A DNA stretch of 64,000 bases. Source: Trichosphaerium sp. ATCC 40318 (Eukaryota; Discosea; Flabellinia; Trichosidae). The stretch lies in NCBI GenBank assembly GCA_038496445.1, contig JALMLS010000005.1, forward strand, positions 62,001 through 126,000, given 5' to 3'. How positions within the stretch are numbered: position 1 is the first letter of the stretch; the number at the start of each line of letters is the position of its first letter. A program made the position numbers and the translations under genes. This document shows positions 13,012-23,223 of the stretch, in pieces. The notes under the pieces are model-generated. The model saw only the letters and a program-made list of their open reading frames with translations. It ran no database searches and had not been told where the DNA came from.

Positions 13012-14373
13012 TTAGGTCTTAAAGGCCTTTTTCCATAGTTTTTTCTTCTTTTTCTTTTCTGGTTTTTCGTATGAACACATCTTCTTCCAGTACTCTCTTG
13101 CAAGGCATATCATAGTTTCTTCAGTGTTTATTCTAACTTTACCTGACGTTTCAAAGAATGGTAAACCATACTTGTCTGCTAACTCTAGAGTGCTCATTTA
13201 GTCACAATTTTCCTGTTTTATAATTTTATTTGTAGCTACCTTGTCCTTCTGAGTACTCAACCTCCCTCTGGTCTTCAAGATCACACTTGTTTCCTACTAA
13301 CACAGCGGGTATCTAAATATTTAATGTAAATAAGGTAGGACTTCATTGTCAACTGAAGTACATAATCAAAGTTGTCTGCACTCTTTTGTTTCAAAATAAG
13401 TTGCAAGAAATCCTTATCGCAGTCAATAAAGGATTTCTTTGATGTGATAGAATATCCAATAACAAAGCAAGGTACTGTACGAATATATTCAAACCACCAC
13501 GTATTATGTGCATACTAATAAAGTCTTAAATAAAAATTGTCATTTCCAAAAAAAAGTTACCTCTCCTGCAGGTGGTTCCAAAATATCAAACAAAACTAAA
13601 TTATCATCAATCTCCATCTGCCTTCTTCAACAGAAACAAAACAGTGTCAAATCACTTGCACAAAACAAAAGGTTCCTTGCATACCTATGTGACTAAACAA
13701 TTAATATTAAAAAAACCAAATACAAGTGGTGTGTATATTTTCTTGCAAAATGGAATGCCTTGAAGTTCGTGGCAGGTGACCGGTAATCCTTAGGATTTTA
13801 CCTGAGATTTTGGACATCTGCCACGAAACTTACGGATGTACGTACCTCTTCTGATATTGTTGGGTCGATCTCATGCTATTTTTAAATAAATGCCACGTGA
13901 TTAATTAACTAATAGATTTGTACATAAAAGTGTTGACGAATGAATTGGTTTATAAACGCGGATTTGTTCCCATTGCCTGAAAAAAACCCAAGTTACAATC
14001 GCGATATGGCTTTCTTGACACTGACATACCGTTACTTCCTAACAAACATACTCTGAAGCGAGACCTGTCGGGTTTCTTTATTACAAGTTTCTACACAGCA
14101 CAGTTAGAGTGTCAACGCGTGTACAACTCTGTTGAACGTTTATTAACTGCTGCACAAATGAAAACGCGTTATACAGTGTTATTACGCTTAAAGACGCACT
14201 TTTTGCTTTGCCACATAGTGTGTAAGCTCGTTGAGGTGCTTACTAACGAGCATAGTAGAACTGAGCCGGCTATTCGTACAATAGGACAAAACGTTGAAGA
14301 GCACTTCATTGGGCAACTGTAGAAGAGGAGAGGTTGGTAAACTGTAGCCTTTTCCTGTGTGCTTGTTTCCCAT
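13012..14373 (-). CDS. Candidate F-box protein fused to a degenerate Ras-like GTPase
   Basis: The minus-strand exon starting at 14373 (MGNKHTGKGYSLP) carries an F-box core, LPNEVLFNVLSY. The downstream exons encode a Ras-family G domain: RFRVCLLG before a P-loop-like NGNKSAF, then HEIDPTISEE (switch I), NLVLFDILEPPAGE (switch II region), PCFVIGYSI, VLVGNKCDL (G4) and FFETSGK (G5). The G-domain exons have no ATG of their own, and the F-box exon joins them in phase 0, so I model one gene. Several GTPase features are degraded. The Gly before the P-loop Lys is Asn, DTAGQ is replaced, and the C terminus ends KKKKKKLWKKAFKT with no CaaX cysteine. A GTP-binding but non-cycling or pseudo-GTPase is likely. 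MG at the N terminus could allow myristoylation. Two separate genes remain possible. Confidence 0.55.
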
Positions 14374-14556
14374 ACCAAAATCAAGCTTTAACGCTGGGGT
14401 ACGAGCTTCCTTTATTACTTAAACCGTTACTTTATTAATAAGTCCAAATGGGTATAGAAAATCGCCACTATTCAAGTAATTGATAAAAATACAGTTGTGC
14501 TTTTTCGCCTTGAGTTTGATTACTCTTCGCTGGTGTTTTGACTAGTTAAAGCTAAA

Positions 14557-17318
14557 TCATCGCATGGCATTATTAGTTATGCTAGAACTTGAAATTGACC
14601 TTCTGGGTTCATCATATGATTGTTGTATTGACCTGTTTTTGACATTAGTTTTGGCTATTTTTGAACAAATAAGCGTACTAGTTTTTTCTTCGGCTTCAGA
14701 CAGTGGCTTTGCTCCGTTAGGTACAGAAATATCGAGCTCTGGCTTAAATTGCTTGAATGTCGCTGCTAGAGAGCCTATGTCACCTCTCCACCAGTATGGA
14801 ATAGGCACGAGACATATTCCTTAAAATAACATCAGAATTTTAATCTCAGTTGTATTTTAAGGCGCTTACCACTTGATGCACAATACTGTGATTTGAGAGC
14901 ATCGCGCTTGGAAGTAGCAATAGCATTAACTGTGAAAGGAAGACAATCATAGTAATGTTGCTCACCTAGAAAAGTGATAGAGTAAGTGACAAAATCAGTT
15001 GGTAGTGATTAATACCTTGATACTCAACAGCTGTTTGAAGGTCTGGTATGAATATATCAACAGTGATAACGTCGCCTTGAGATACTGTAGCAATACATGC
15101 CTCTTCCTCAATAGCGTGATATGGAAAAATAAACTTGATACAAGCCAGCAAGTGCCTTGCTGTTGTTAATACAATCTAACGAGTTTTTACTTACCTTTGT
15201 ACTGCCTTTTTATTGGCTGTAACTAGTCTAGTGGATCTCCATTTTTGCCTTGGATATACAGCTGTTAGTGTATTCATGTAGTTATTGTATAACTGTAGTC
15301 CTAGTCCATTACCAAGTTGGTCTTTTCCAACACGGTACCTAAAAGTAACTTAACCCTTAACTTCAAGCAAAACCCAAACAATCGCTAATAAGAAACCTAT
15401 GTACCATTCCATTGGTGAACCAATACGTTGTGTTTCTTCAACTCCTTTCAAAAAAGAAATCCAAGTATTAACATCTTTTTTATGACCTCTTGGAGGAAAT
15501 CTACAAAAAAAGCAAACAAGTAAGCACTCATCGTTTTTTTATCTCAAACACAAAAACATCTCTTCCAAACCTGAACAAGTCCATACACCAATTGTGTTCT
15601 GGGTACACACTCATGATTGTCTTTGGGAAATTAAACTTGTACCTAGCAGTAAAACGTTAAATCTAAGCACCACGTGCATGCAAAGTATGGACAGTATTCT
15701 TACGATTCTAGAACATGTTTTCCACCATGTCTATCAATGTCACCTCCAGTGACATTATACCAATCGTTCAAGTGACTAATATTGAGGTTCTCTGCACCTA
15801 CAGTGTCGAAATACCACCTTTGATTACTTTTATCTTGCCAGAATCCATTGGGAGTTGTTCTTCAAGAAATGAGCACGCTCACTGCAATGAGGTTAATAGC
15901 GTACGTAAATAGCCAAGGCTTCCATAGAAACTCGTGATATATTGTCCTCAGCGCAGTAGAAACAGAATTAAGGTACCTGTTAGGAAGTTAGTTAGTGACA
16001 ATGATAACAAAGATTTGATGTACGTACTTGTTCATTAAGCTTTGACCTCCATGTAACTTTATGGTCTCAACATTAACTTTATACCATTCTGTCATTGTCT
16101 TCATGCCTGTTTCTTTTTCAATTCTACGTAAGGTGTCCTTCTGCCAAGCTAGAATATTACTGGCAGGTTTCCTAGTTTGTAACATGTTACTACTATTTCA
16201 GATGTCTTTGTCGTTCATGGCGAGACGTACTTGAATCCTTTTCTATTCCATGTTATGTTTGGATAGATAGCACTCAAGGCTTTATACATCGACATGTCAT
16301 AACTATTATACATGTCAGGGCACTAACGTCAAAAAACAATTCAAAAAAAAAGCCATAAAAACCACGGACTATGTTGTTATTGCAACACCACCAAGATTCC
16401 TTAGATCTCCTGTTGATACATTATACCAATCTCTATGTGTATTGAACTTGAGTTTTTTCTGCACATTATCAAAAAAAGCACGTTGGTTTTCCAACTTTGA
16501 CCAAAACCCAATCGGCCTCATTCTGGATAGTTGTGACATTAGCGAGAACGCTCTTTCATACTCTATAAAATAAAAGGATACTACGTACCCGAATTTATCA
16601 ACTCGCCAATCGAATTGAGGATATACGAAAGCTAGAGAGGCATTTACACCGCCATGCCTAGATTATTTTTATCAATTTTATTTTGAGCTTAAATCTCTTT
16701 GTCTTGCTGGTGTAGTGAAATGTAAATGACGTACGCACGCTTTATGTAATCAGCTGTTCCTGTAAAGTCACTAGTTGTAACATTGTACCAATCATCAAGT
16801 GTTTTAAAGTCGCACTGTTTAGCAACTTTGTCGTAAGCTGATTGTTGGCGTAACAGTGATCCTAGTAGTTCTGTGGTTCTGTTGGAGAAATATGAGTAAG
16901 TGTAAGCAGCGTATAATATTTGTACACGTTGTTTGCTTGTGGATTGCCATAAAACCGCCTCAACGCTTGTTTCATATTAAAATTACAACTATAGAGTGTC
17001 AGTTAATCGTTAATGACAAGTGCATTTTAAACCTTTGCATAATAGCGTAGGCATGTTTGTCTACGCGTTGAACCATCGCAGCTGTTATTCCACTCCAATC
17101 ACTGTACGTTTTAACTTTACAAGCTTCAACAACTATATTGTGCCAATAGTCACGTTGTTGGTCATGATTTAGCGTCGAGGCTTTATCCTCAGCTGCTTTT
17201 GTCTTTGCTTGATACAAATAATTATAAACAATGAACAGGCCATCTACGTACCCTCCAGCCTTTTTTTCGCAATATTACTGACATTAGTCCTAGGTACACT
17301 CGCCCAGGCCGGTTTCAT
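14557..17318 (-). CDS. Repeat protein with C-terminal PD-(D/E)XK-like nuclease domain
   Basis: The start is placed at 17318 (MKPAWASVPRTNVSNIAKKR). The exons then encode about five or six diverged copies of a roughly 60-70 residue repeat. Its skeleton is DWYNVTxxDxxxxGG, then a short SLxxALxxxYPxxxW block and a GFWxxxxNQRxFF block. Examples are LNDWYNVTGGDIDRHGG, HRDWYNVSTGDLRNLGG and TMTEWYKVNVETIKLHGG. After the repeats comes VDIFIPDLQTAVEYQG, whose D...E-x-Q arrangement with a following HY matches restriction-endonuclease-like folds. ISLVPIPYWWRGDIGSLAAT and a low-complexity tail follow, with the stop at 14557. From memory, proteins with this repeat-plus-nuclease plan occur scattered in protists and algae; their function is not established to my knowledge. 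Repeats tend to be split between exons by introns within the repeat. Confidence 0.7.
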
Positions 17319-17408
17319 AGCAAAGTTGCTTCAACCACAAAACCAGAGGGTGAATGTACTGCCGTACAGAATTAGCACTTGCATACGGTGTAATTAAAAC
17401 AACAGCAA
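17319..17408. promoter_or_regulatory. Putative shared promoter between divergent genes
   Basis: Only 90 bp separates the chosen start of the minus-strand repeat-nuclease gene from the start of the plus-strand D123-family gene. I infer a bidirectional promoter. No TATA box or known factor site can be assigned. Confidence 0.35.
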
Positions 17409-18847
17409 ATGTCAAGCTTAAGTCTCAGTACTTTGCCATTTTATTTGAAAAACAATATAAACAACATTTTTGTTACTCCCAAACGCTCTCACAGCTGCTC
17501 CAATAGCGAAATGTCCAATTATCAAGAAATAAAAAAGGCGAAAAAGAATGCTGAAATACCGTTTGACGTTGAGCAATGGATACAGTCTATATCAGGCTTT
17601 ACGTTCGAAACTAAGATGATACCAATGCCTAGAGTACGAATAGACAAATTCTTCACGATAACCGTTAATAAACACTAAGGAATGGGGTATTGCTATTATA
17701 CAACATTATGACCACGTATTACTACACCACAAGGATAACGGCTATTCCCAAGAGACAGAAAAAATTCTAACAAGGCATTACCCTCAAAACTACATGAAAC
17801 AATACAACTAACACGTACTAGCATCGCTGACGCGATAGATGAGGTGATAAAATCATTTGGCTCTGCTGTTTTTGTTCGCCTTTCAACAAGGTAGAGTTTG
17901 TGTCACGTGCTCAAAGTTAACTTAATTAATAGAAGCCCTAAAGACGCTGTCTTAGTTGGAGAAGGCGATGTTGTCAAACGTACAGCTGCTGAAATGAAGA
18001 GTAAAGGAGAAAACCTTGATTTGAATACCAAATTAATGTGTTTGTCGTTTGGTATGCAAGAAGCTCTTAAAGTACATTCTGGCAAGGAGGCTATGGCACT
18101 GATAACGAATTCCGAACGTGTTGCCATTGACTTAAAGCAGTCGAGGGACTACAGCGATAAATGGGAGATGAACATAATCGTAAGAAAATGGGTTGACATT
18201 CCACATGGTATGTTTTACTTGTTGCACAAAAAAAAAGGCGAACAGCTCCAACAGCTTTTTTAACCTTACTTTTATGCGGTGCACACATTTTCTTCGAATC
18301 AAAATCTGGGTTCAAATCGCTGTGCAGTGCCCATATTTTTCTTGAACTTTCCAATTATTTTGGCTGATTTTTCTTCCAAGGCCGAGAATTTAGAGGGTTT
18401 GTTCATAAAGGTCAATTCAATGCATTGAGTGCATATGATAATATTATATGTTATCCATATATTGTAAAGAACAAAGAAGCTATTGCAAAGAAGACAAGAG
18501 ATTTATGGGAACAGTTTAAGGATTCAGTACCTATGGATTCTTATGTTGTTGACTTTGCTATACTATCTGATGAAACATGTGTTGTTGTAGAACTCAACCC
18601 TTTTAATAACTATGAAGGTGCTGGAACAGGGGCATCTTTATTCCATTGGAAATATGACGAGAAAGTGTTACATGAAGGTCCTTTTGAGTTTAGAATTGTT
18701 GAGAAACCACGTGAAGATTTGGAAAGGCGTGTTTATCCTGATTGGATGGAGCTTATTGAAGCAGCTGAAAGATTAGTAGCAAAAGAGAAAGAGCAAGCAC
18801 TGAATCCACCAGTGGTCAACGAAGAAAAACGATGCAATGTAATGTAA
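17409..18847 (+). CDS. D123/CDC123-family ATP-grasp protein with C-terminal CaaX box
   Basis: The family is ATP-grasp; the best-known member, CDC123, assembles eIF2. This protein has SAVFVRLSTRSPKDAVL (17850-17960), KWEMNIIVRKWVDIP, EFRGFVHKGQFNALSAYDN and YVVDFAILSDETCVVVELN. The last block contains the Asp and the Asn of the ELNPF metal/ATP site. The version with ELNPFNNYEGAG followed by LFHW resembles the divergent D123-like clade more than canonical CDC123. Exons run from 17409 with introns near 17627, 17893 and 18208; the last is unusually long (about 170 nt). The chain ends KRCNVM, a C-terminal CaaX signature predicting farnesylation, which would tether it to membranes. An internal ATG near 17513 (MSNYQEIKK) is an alternative start. 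Confidence 0.8.
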
Positions 18848-19019
18848 ATAATAACTGTTTTACATATTGTGATTTCGAAATGAGTTTTTAAGTTACCCTT
18901 CCCAGATAAGTCTGTGTTCTCATATTGGTTAAATCTACGCACAAAAAACACATATCAATACGGAACCAAAGTACAACTGTTGCTACTACGCTAGTGCCCA
19001 TCTAACGTAATAAAGTATT

Positions 19020-19250
19020 CCCAACCAACAGACTTCTTTTCATCTACTACAATCTTGTTAATGATGAATTACATGGATGCTACAAGTACGAAAACGATAA
19101 TGGACAATTGCATAAGGAGTATAGTTGTTTGGACAGTAAAAAAGAAGGAAAGTGTATTAAGTGGAGACATACTGGTAGTATTTGGAAGGAATGTATATGT
19201 AAATGATAGAAAAGACGTACTTCAATGTACAATTAACAGTGTAGTGTAAT
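19020..19250 (+). pseudogene. MORN_2-type repeat gene remnant
   Basis: The frame from about 19030 reads NDELHGCYKYENDNGQLHKE and then KKEGKCIKWRHTGSIWKEC. These are the alternating NGxLHGxYKxY and WxxTGxIWKEC elements of MORN_2-like repeats. Shortly after WKEC the frame closes, and the matching continuation (YVNDRKDVLQC) lies in another frame. There is no visible start codon or F-box part. It looks like a decayed fragment related to the intact-looking paralogue at 47.9-48.6 kb. Flanks of about 170 bp on each side hold nothing recognisable. Confidence 0.5.
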
Positions 19251-19512
19251 TAATTGGAGTTTCATGGAGAGGATGAAAAAAGACAGGTCAATTGGAGAAG
19301 CACTGACTTATGTCATTGCAGAAAGTTGAATTCTGTAAGTCTTCTGTTTTTCGGTTGTGCGTCAAAAAAATCGTCCACCTAAATCAGATAACTTCTTGGT
19401 TTTGCGAACGTTGTTCGACTATATTCAATTATCGTTCCTAAGCTGGTTTGAGCCTTTAAACTTAACTTGATCTATTGTCAAACCGGGAAAACACGTGTTG
19501 TCTGCTAATAAC

Positions 19513-21321
19513 ATGTTTACCCAATCTACAGACAGTGTGTCTAATCTCACTGAACTGGTGGCTAGAAAAGAGGGTATTCCACTGTTATCCAGCGGTTCAG
19601 TAGTAGAGTTGGATTTCGCGGGCGTTGAGGACGAAAAACACGCGTCAGACGAAAAATACGAGAAATGGGCTTCAAGACGCATATTAATTCTTATTCTTAT
19701 TGCCACACCTGCTCTCCTATCGCCTATGGGTGCGTAAAACGTATTTTTATTTAATGTCGCCATTGACGAGCGTAATAGCGACAACCATGTACTTACCTTC
19801 ATTAAATGACGTAAGGGATGGCTTCGAAACATCGGATGAGATGGTTGCTCTCACTATATCTGTGTATACCATTATATTCGGTGTTATGCCACTATTATGG
19901 GGTCCTCTATCTGATAAATATGGACGGAAACGTTTTTTCCTTATAGGGCTAGTTTGTAGTGCTATTTCATCACTTTTTTGTGGGTGCGTCTTAGTTTTTT
20001 TGGATACTAAGTTTCGACTCTTAACCTTGTGTTGTCTGTAGTTTTGCACAAAATATTGAATGGTTAATTGTTGGTCGTGCATCACAAGCGATTGGATTCA
20101 GTGTAAACGCAGTGGTTGGATATGGTACAATATCTGATGTATATCCTCCTAAAAACAGAGCAACTGCGGTGGTAACTTCTTTTTATTGTTATTCACATCC
20201 TTTCAGTTACTCACACCAATAGGGCATCTATGCTGTTACAACGTTGATAGGTCCTGTAATAGGTCCTTTGGCCGGCGGCTTTGTTTCACAATATATGGGT
20301 GGCTGGCGTACTATATTCTGGGCACGTGATTTTTTTCCAAATCGAGAATTGTCGTTTAATACCCATTCAGATCTTGACCGGATTGTCAGCTGTATTCTTT
20401 ACTACTTTATTTGTGTTTCTTCCAGAGACAAAAGAGAGCGGAAAGAAGAGAAGTTTGAACTTCTTCAAGATCATAAAGGTTAACCTTTCATTACTTTTTA
20501 AAGGTTGACGTACTATTAAGCTGTGGGGATATTGGCCGCTACTTATCACTGCGCTTATTAAAGGAACATCATTTGGTTGTATGTACTCGATAGTCTTTAC
20601 AATGCCAGTACGTGGTTTGGACTCATCAAGTTTCTTTTTCCCTCCCAGTTTTACTCAAAATTATTAAGCTTGAACTATCTGAACCTCCGTATAATCTTGA
20701 TGAAAGTAAGATAGGTTTATGCATGGTACCTTTTGGTAAGTCGCATTTACAGTGATCAAAAACTACCTGGGCTCACTTGACTCGTTCTTTTTTGTTGAAA
20801 TTTCGCTAGGATTAGGACTCATTTGTGGTACTTTGATTGGAGGGAAATGCGCTGATTGGGGCCTACAATACAGGGGCGCAGGCGGTAGACTTATATTCCC
20901 GGTTATTGGTACAAGTTATCTTTCAGCTTTTTGAATTCTCACGTGCACAATAGGTACTTGCCTGATAAATGTTGGTATTATAGGCTACGGATATTCACTA
21001 AGATATGAAAGCCTTTGGGGCGCATTAGTTAGCGTTACAATAGTAGGGTTCTTCATGACAGCAATACGCCCTGGTGGCATGACTTTTTTAATTGAGAGAA
21101 AACCAAAAGATCCGTCGTCTATCACTGGTGCTGTGGTTTGCGTTCAATTTGCTATAGCTTTTATATACTTACAATTAACTCCTGTTATTCTTGATGTTGT
21201 GACTATAGATTGGTTATATGTTTATGCTGCTGGTACCGTACTCATAGTGTACCCCTTTTTTATCCTTGTAATGTGTTTATTCTGGAACGAGAGAAACCGA
21301 GAGATGTCTCAGACAATATAA
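19513..21321 (+). CDS. Major facilitator superfamily transporter (DHA1-like)
   Basis: This is a 12-helix drug:H+ antiporter-type transporter, predicted in the plasma or vacuolar membrane. The ATG at 19513 begins a polar N terminus of about 50 residues. The first helix spans the intron at about 19733 (RILILILIATPALLSPMG). The MFS signature loop GPLSDKYGRKRFFLIG follows helix 2. The helix 4-5 segment reads LIGPVIGPLAGGFVSQYMGG, matching antiporter motif C, and LPETKESGKK lies in the central loop. The C half contains GLGLICGTLIGGKCADWG and ends with two clear helices before NREMSQTI. Introns lie near 19733, 19983, 20175, 20320, 20510, 20735 and 20905; those at 20320 and 20940 carry CACGTG. The substrate cannot be predicted. 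Confidence 0.85.
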
Positions 21322-21540
21322 TTTATGACTGGAAGAACAAGAAACCCAACAAGAGTTGTACCATAGTAATAGTAAAATCATTTTTCGGAGACATCAAGCG
21401 TTAGCAATTTTCATGAACTGTTACCAATGTGGCCACCTATAACTTTCACAAAGGTAATACTATAACTCCCTTTACGTAACGAAGTAATTTAGAAACTGTG
21501 TGAAATGTTAACGGTCAATAGTGACGCGTTATGCCGACAG

Positions 21541-21802
21541 AAAAAACCATGTTCAAAAATTATTGTTTCTGGTAGCTGGATGCGTGACAGGTCGCGTGCC
21601 TCTATCAATTGTTTTGGGTTTGATTATTATAATAATAACTACGTTCTCAACGTAGTTGTTTTTATACGTTCGTCAGAGGTACCAACGCGAATATGACGCT
21701 AATAGAAAGATTTTTTCACTTCGTTCTCAACTTTTAGATAAAACTGTAGAAAGATACATAAGACGGTATCATCTATCGAATAGTGGCGTCAAAGAAAGGT
21801 AG
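21541..21802 (+). CDS. Possible small single-pass membrane protein (3' exons only)
   Basis: A hydrophobic segment KLLFLVAGCVTGRVPLSI joins in phase 0, across a 45-nt intron ending ACGTAG, to LFLYVRQRYQREYDANRKIF. It continues through LLDKTVERYIRRYHLSNS to a stop at 21800-21802. The intron length and its TAATAAC-like element suit this genome. I could not find the 5' end: upstream frames near 21430-21540 are open but inconsistent in phase. The family is not recognised and the call is tentative. Confidence 0.3.
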
Positions 21803-23223
21803 AAAATTAATGATGAACGGATCACTCACTAGCTTTCAAGGCATCTTTAGACAACAGCAACAAAGAAACATAAGAAAGTTCACAAAAAAGGGAGTACTAG
21901 CGCTATGTAGCGCACTAGTATGGCGCTTTTTTGTCGCTATTATTTTCGCTGTTTCGCATAAATATTATACGAGTTTGTGAGATAGAAATAAACACTCACA
22001 AACTAGCGAGAAAATAGGCAGAAACCACAAAAGATGAGATTGTTTACCACATTAGTTTTTTTTTCAAAAAAACCCAAAAAAAATTTAGCCTTGATACAGA
22101 AGAGTAAGAAAACTTTTGATGATTTCCTTGTTGTATTTTATAGGTTCTTGTAGTTTTTCCCTACTCCTAATTTCTCCTTTAGCTTTAAAAAGTAATCACA
22201 TTCTCAAAGAAGAAACAGAATTTTTTTTCTCCGACGGAAAAGCTAAAAAACAAACTTTTGAAGAAGAAATAATTATTTCATGCTCACGTGATAAATTATA
22301 ATAACGAAATACAATCTTTAAAAAGAAAGTTCGCGCAAACACGTCTATACTTTGGTCAGATGTTCGTGTTTGTGCGTAAAAGTATACGAAAGTAGTTGAT
22401 TTATTATTAATAAGTACAGTTTTGGGAAGGATTAGGGTAAGAGAAAGGTAACGGCAATACCATATTTAAACATTAATGTCCATTAAACGCTTGCAAGTAT
22501 CTTTGTTTTTTTTTTAATTGTTGTACGAAAATCTCCTTTAAAACTTCACTTTCCTACTGACCACTAGTATCAAAAGTAGTATAGTAGAACGGAAAAATGG
22601 GTTCTGTTGTTTTTTGCGCGGTAGTTTTTTTAATGCGTGAAGTACCTTTAATCCCAAAGCAGAACTACTACTATTTCATTTTCCCCTTTCATTTCATCCC
22701 TTTCTATTTAAGATCAATAACAGTCTATTCTCTGGCTCTTTGCAGACTTTTTATTTCAGATTCTAATGTCGGGTATCATTAGTGCTAGTAAAAATGTAAC
22801 GGCAATAGCGACGCAAGACTGCAAATGTAGCAAAAAGGCATGAGACTTTGTGAGCCTACTTCGCGAAGCATCGAACCCCAGTGGACTTGTGGATGACCTG
22901 ATATGTGTTCTAAAGGTCTAATAGAGGTCTGTGTCACACTATTGAAGAATTGAAGGTAATTCTCCTTTAGCAAGGAACGTATCAGTTTTTTTCCGGTCAA
23001 ACTACCCGAGTCTTTTTGGTCTCAGCGTAAATTTCTCTGTTACGTTGTAATTTCCACAAGTCAAATTTGCTATACGTGTGGAAGTAGGCAATACGGTTAA
23101 CGACCGAAATCAAGTGTGGTGTTGAACGAACTGCTTATTTTTTAAAACTTGGACGGTAGTGTTAATAAAGTACAACGCAACCAAAAGGGTGCTTGAACAT
23201 TATAAGTCACTTTTCTTTTTGTA
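21803..23223. other. Gene-poor AT-rich stretch with small hairpins
   Basis: About 1.4 kb with no convincing exon. Short hydrophobic frames at 22116-22301 and 22597-22782 are likely chance. Two inverted repeats stand out: one around 21896-21925 (CTAGCGC arms) and one at about 22331-22376, where CGCGCAAACACG faces CGTGTTTGTGCG across a 20-nt loop. Confidence 0.4.

Noticed and set aside
18300-18340. GGGTTCAAATC resembling a tRNA B box
   Set aside because: No matching D-arm, anticodon arm or 7-bp acceptor stem around it; it lies in the long D123-gene intron.
22116-22782. Short hydrophobic frames that look like signal peptides
   Set aside because: They sit in AT-rich DNA where runs of Phe and Leu arise by chance, and have no coherent continuation.
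22860-22885. ATCGAACCCCA resembling a tRNA T-arm on the minus strand
   Set aside because: The flanking bases do not form the 5-bp T stem, and no cloverleaf fits.
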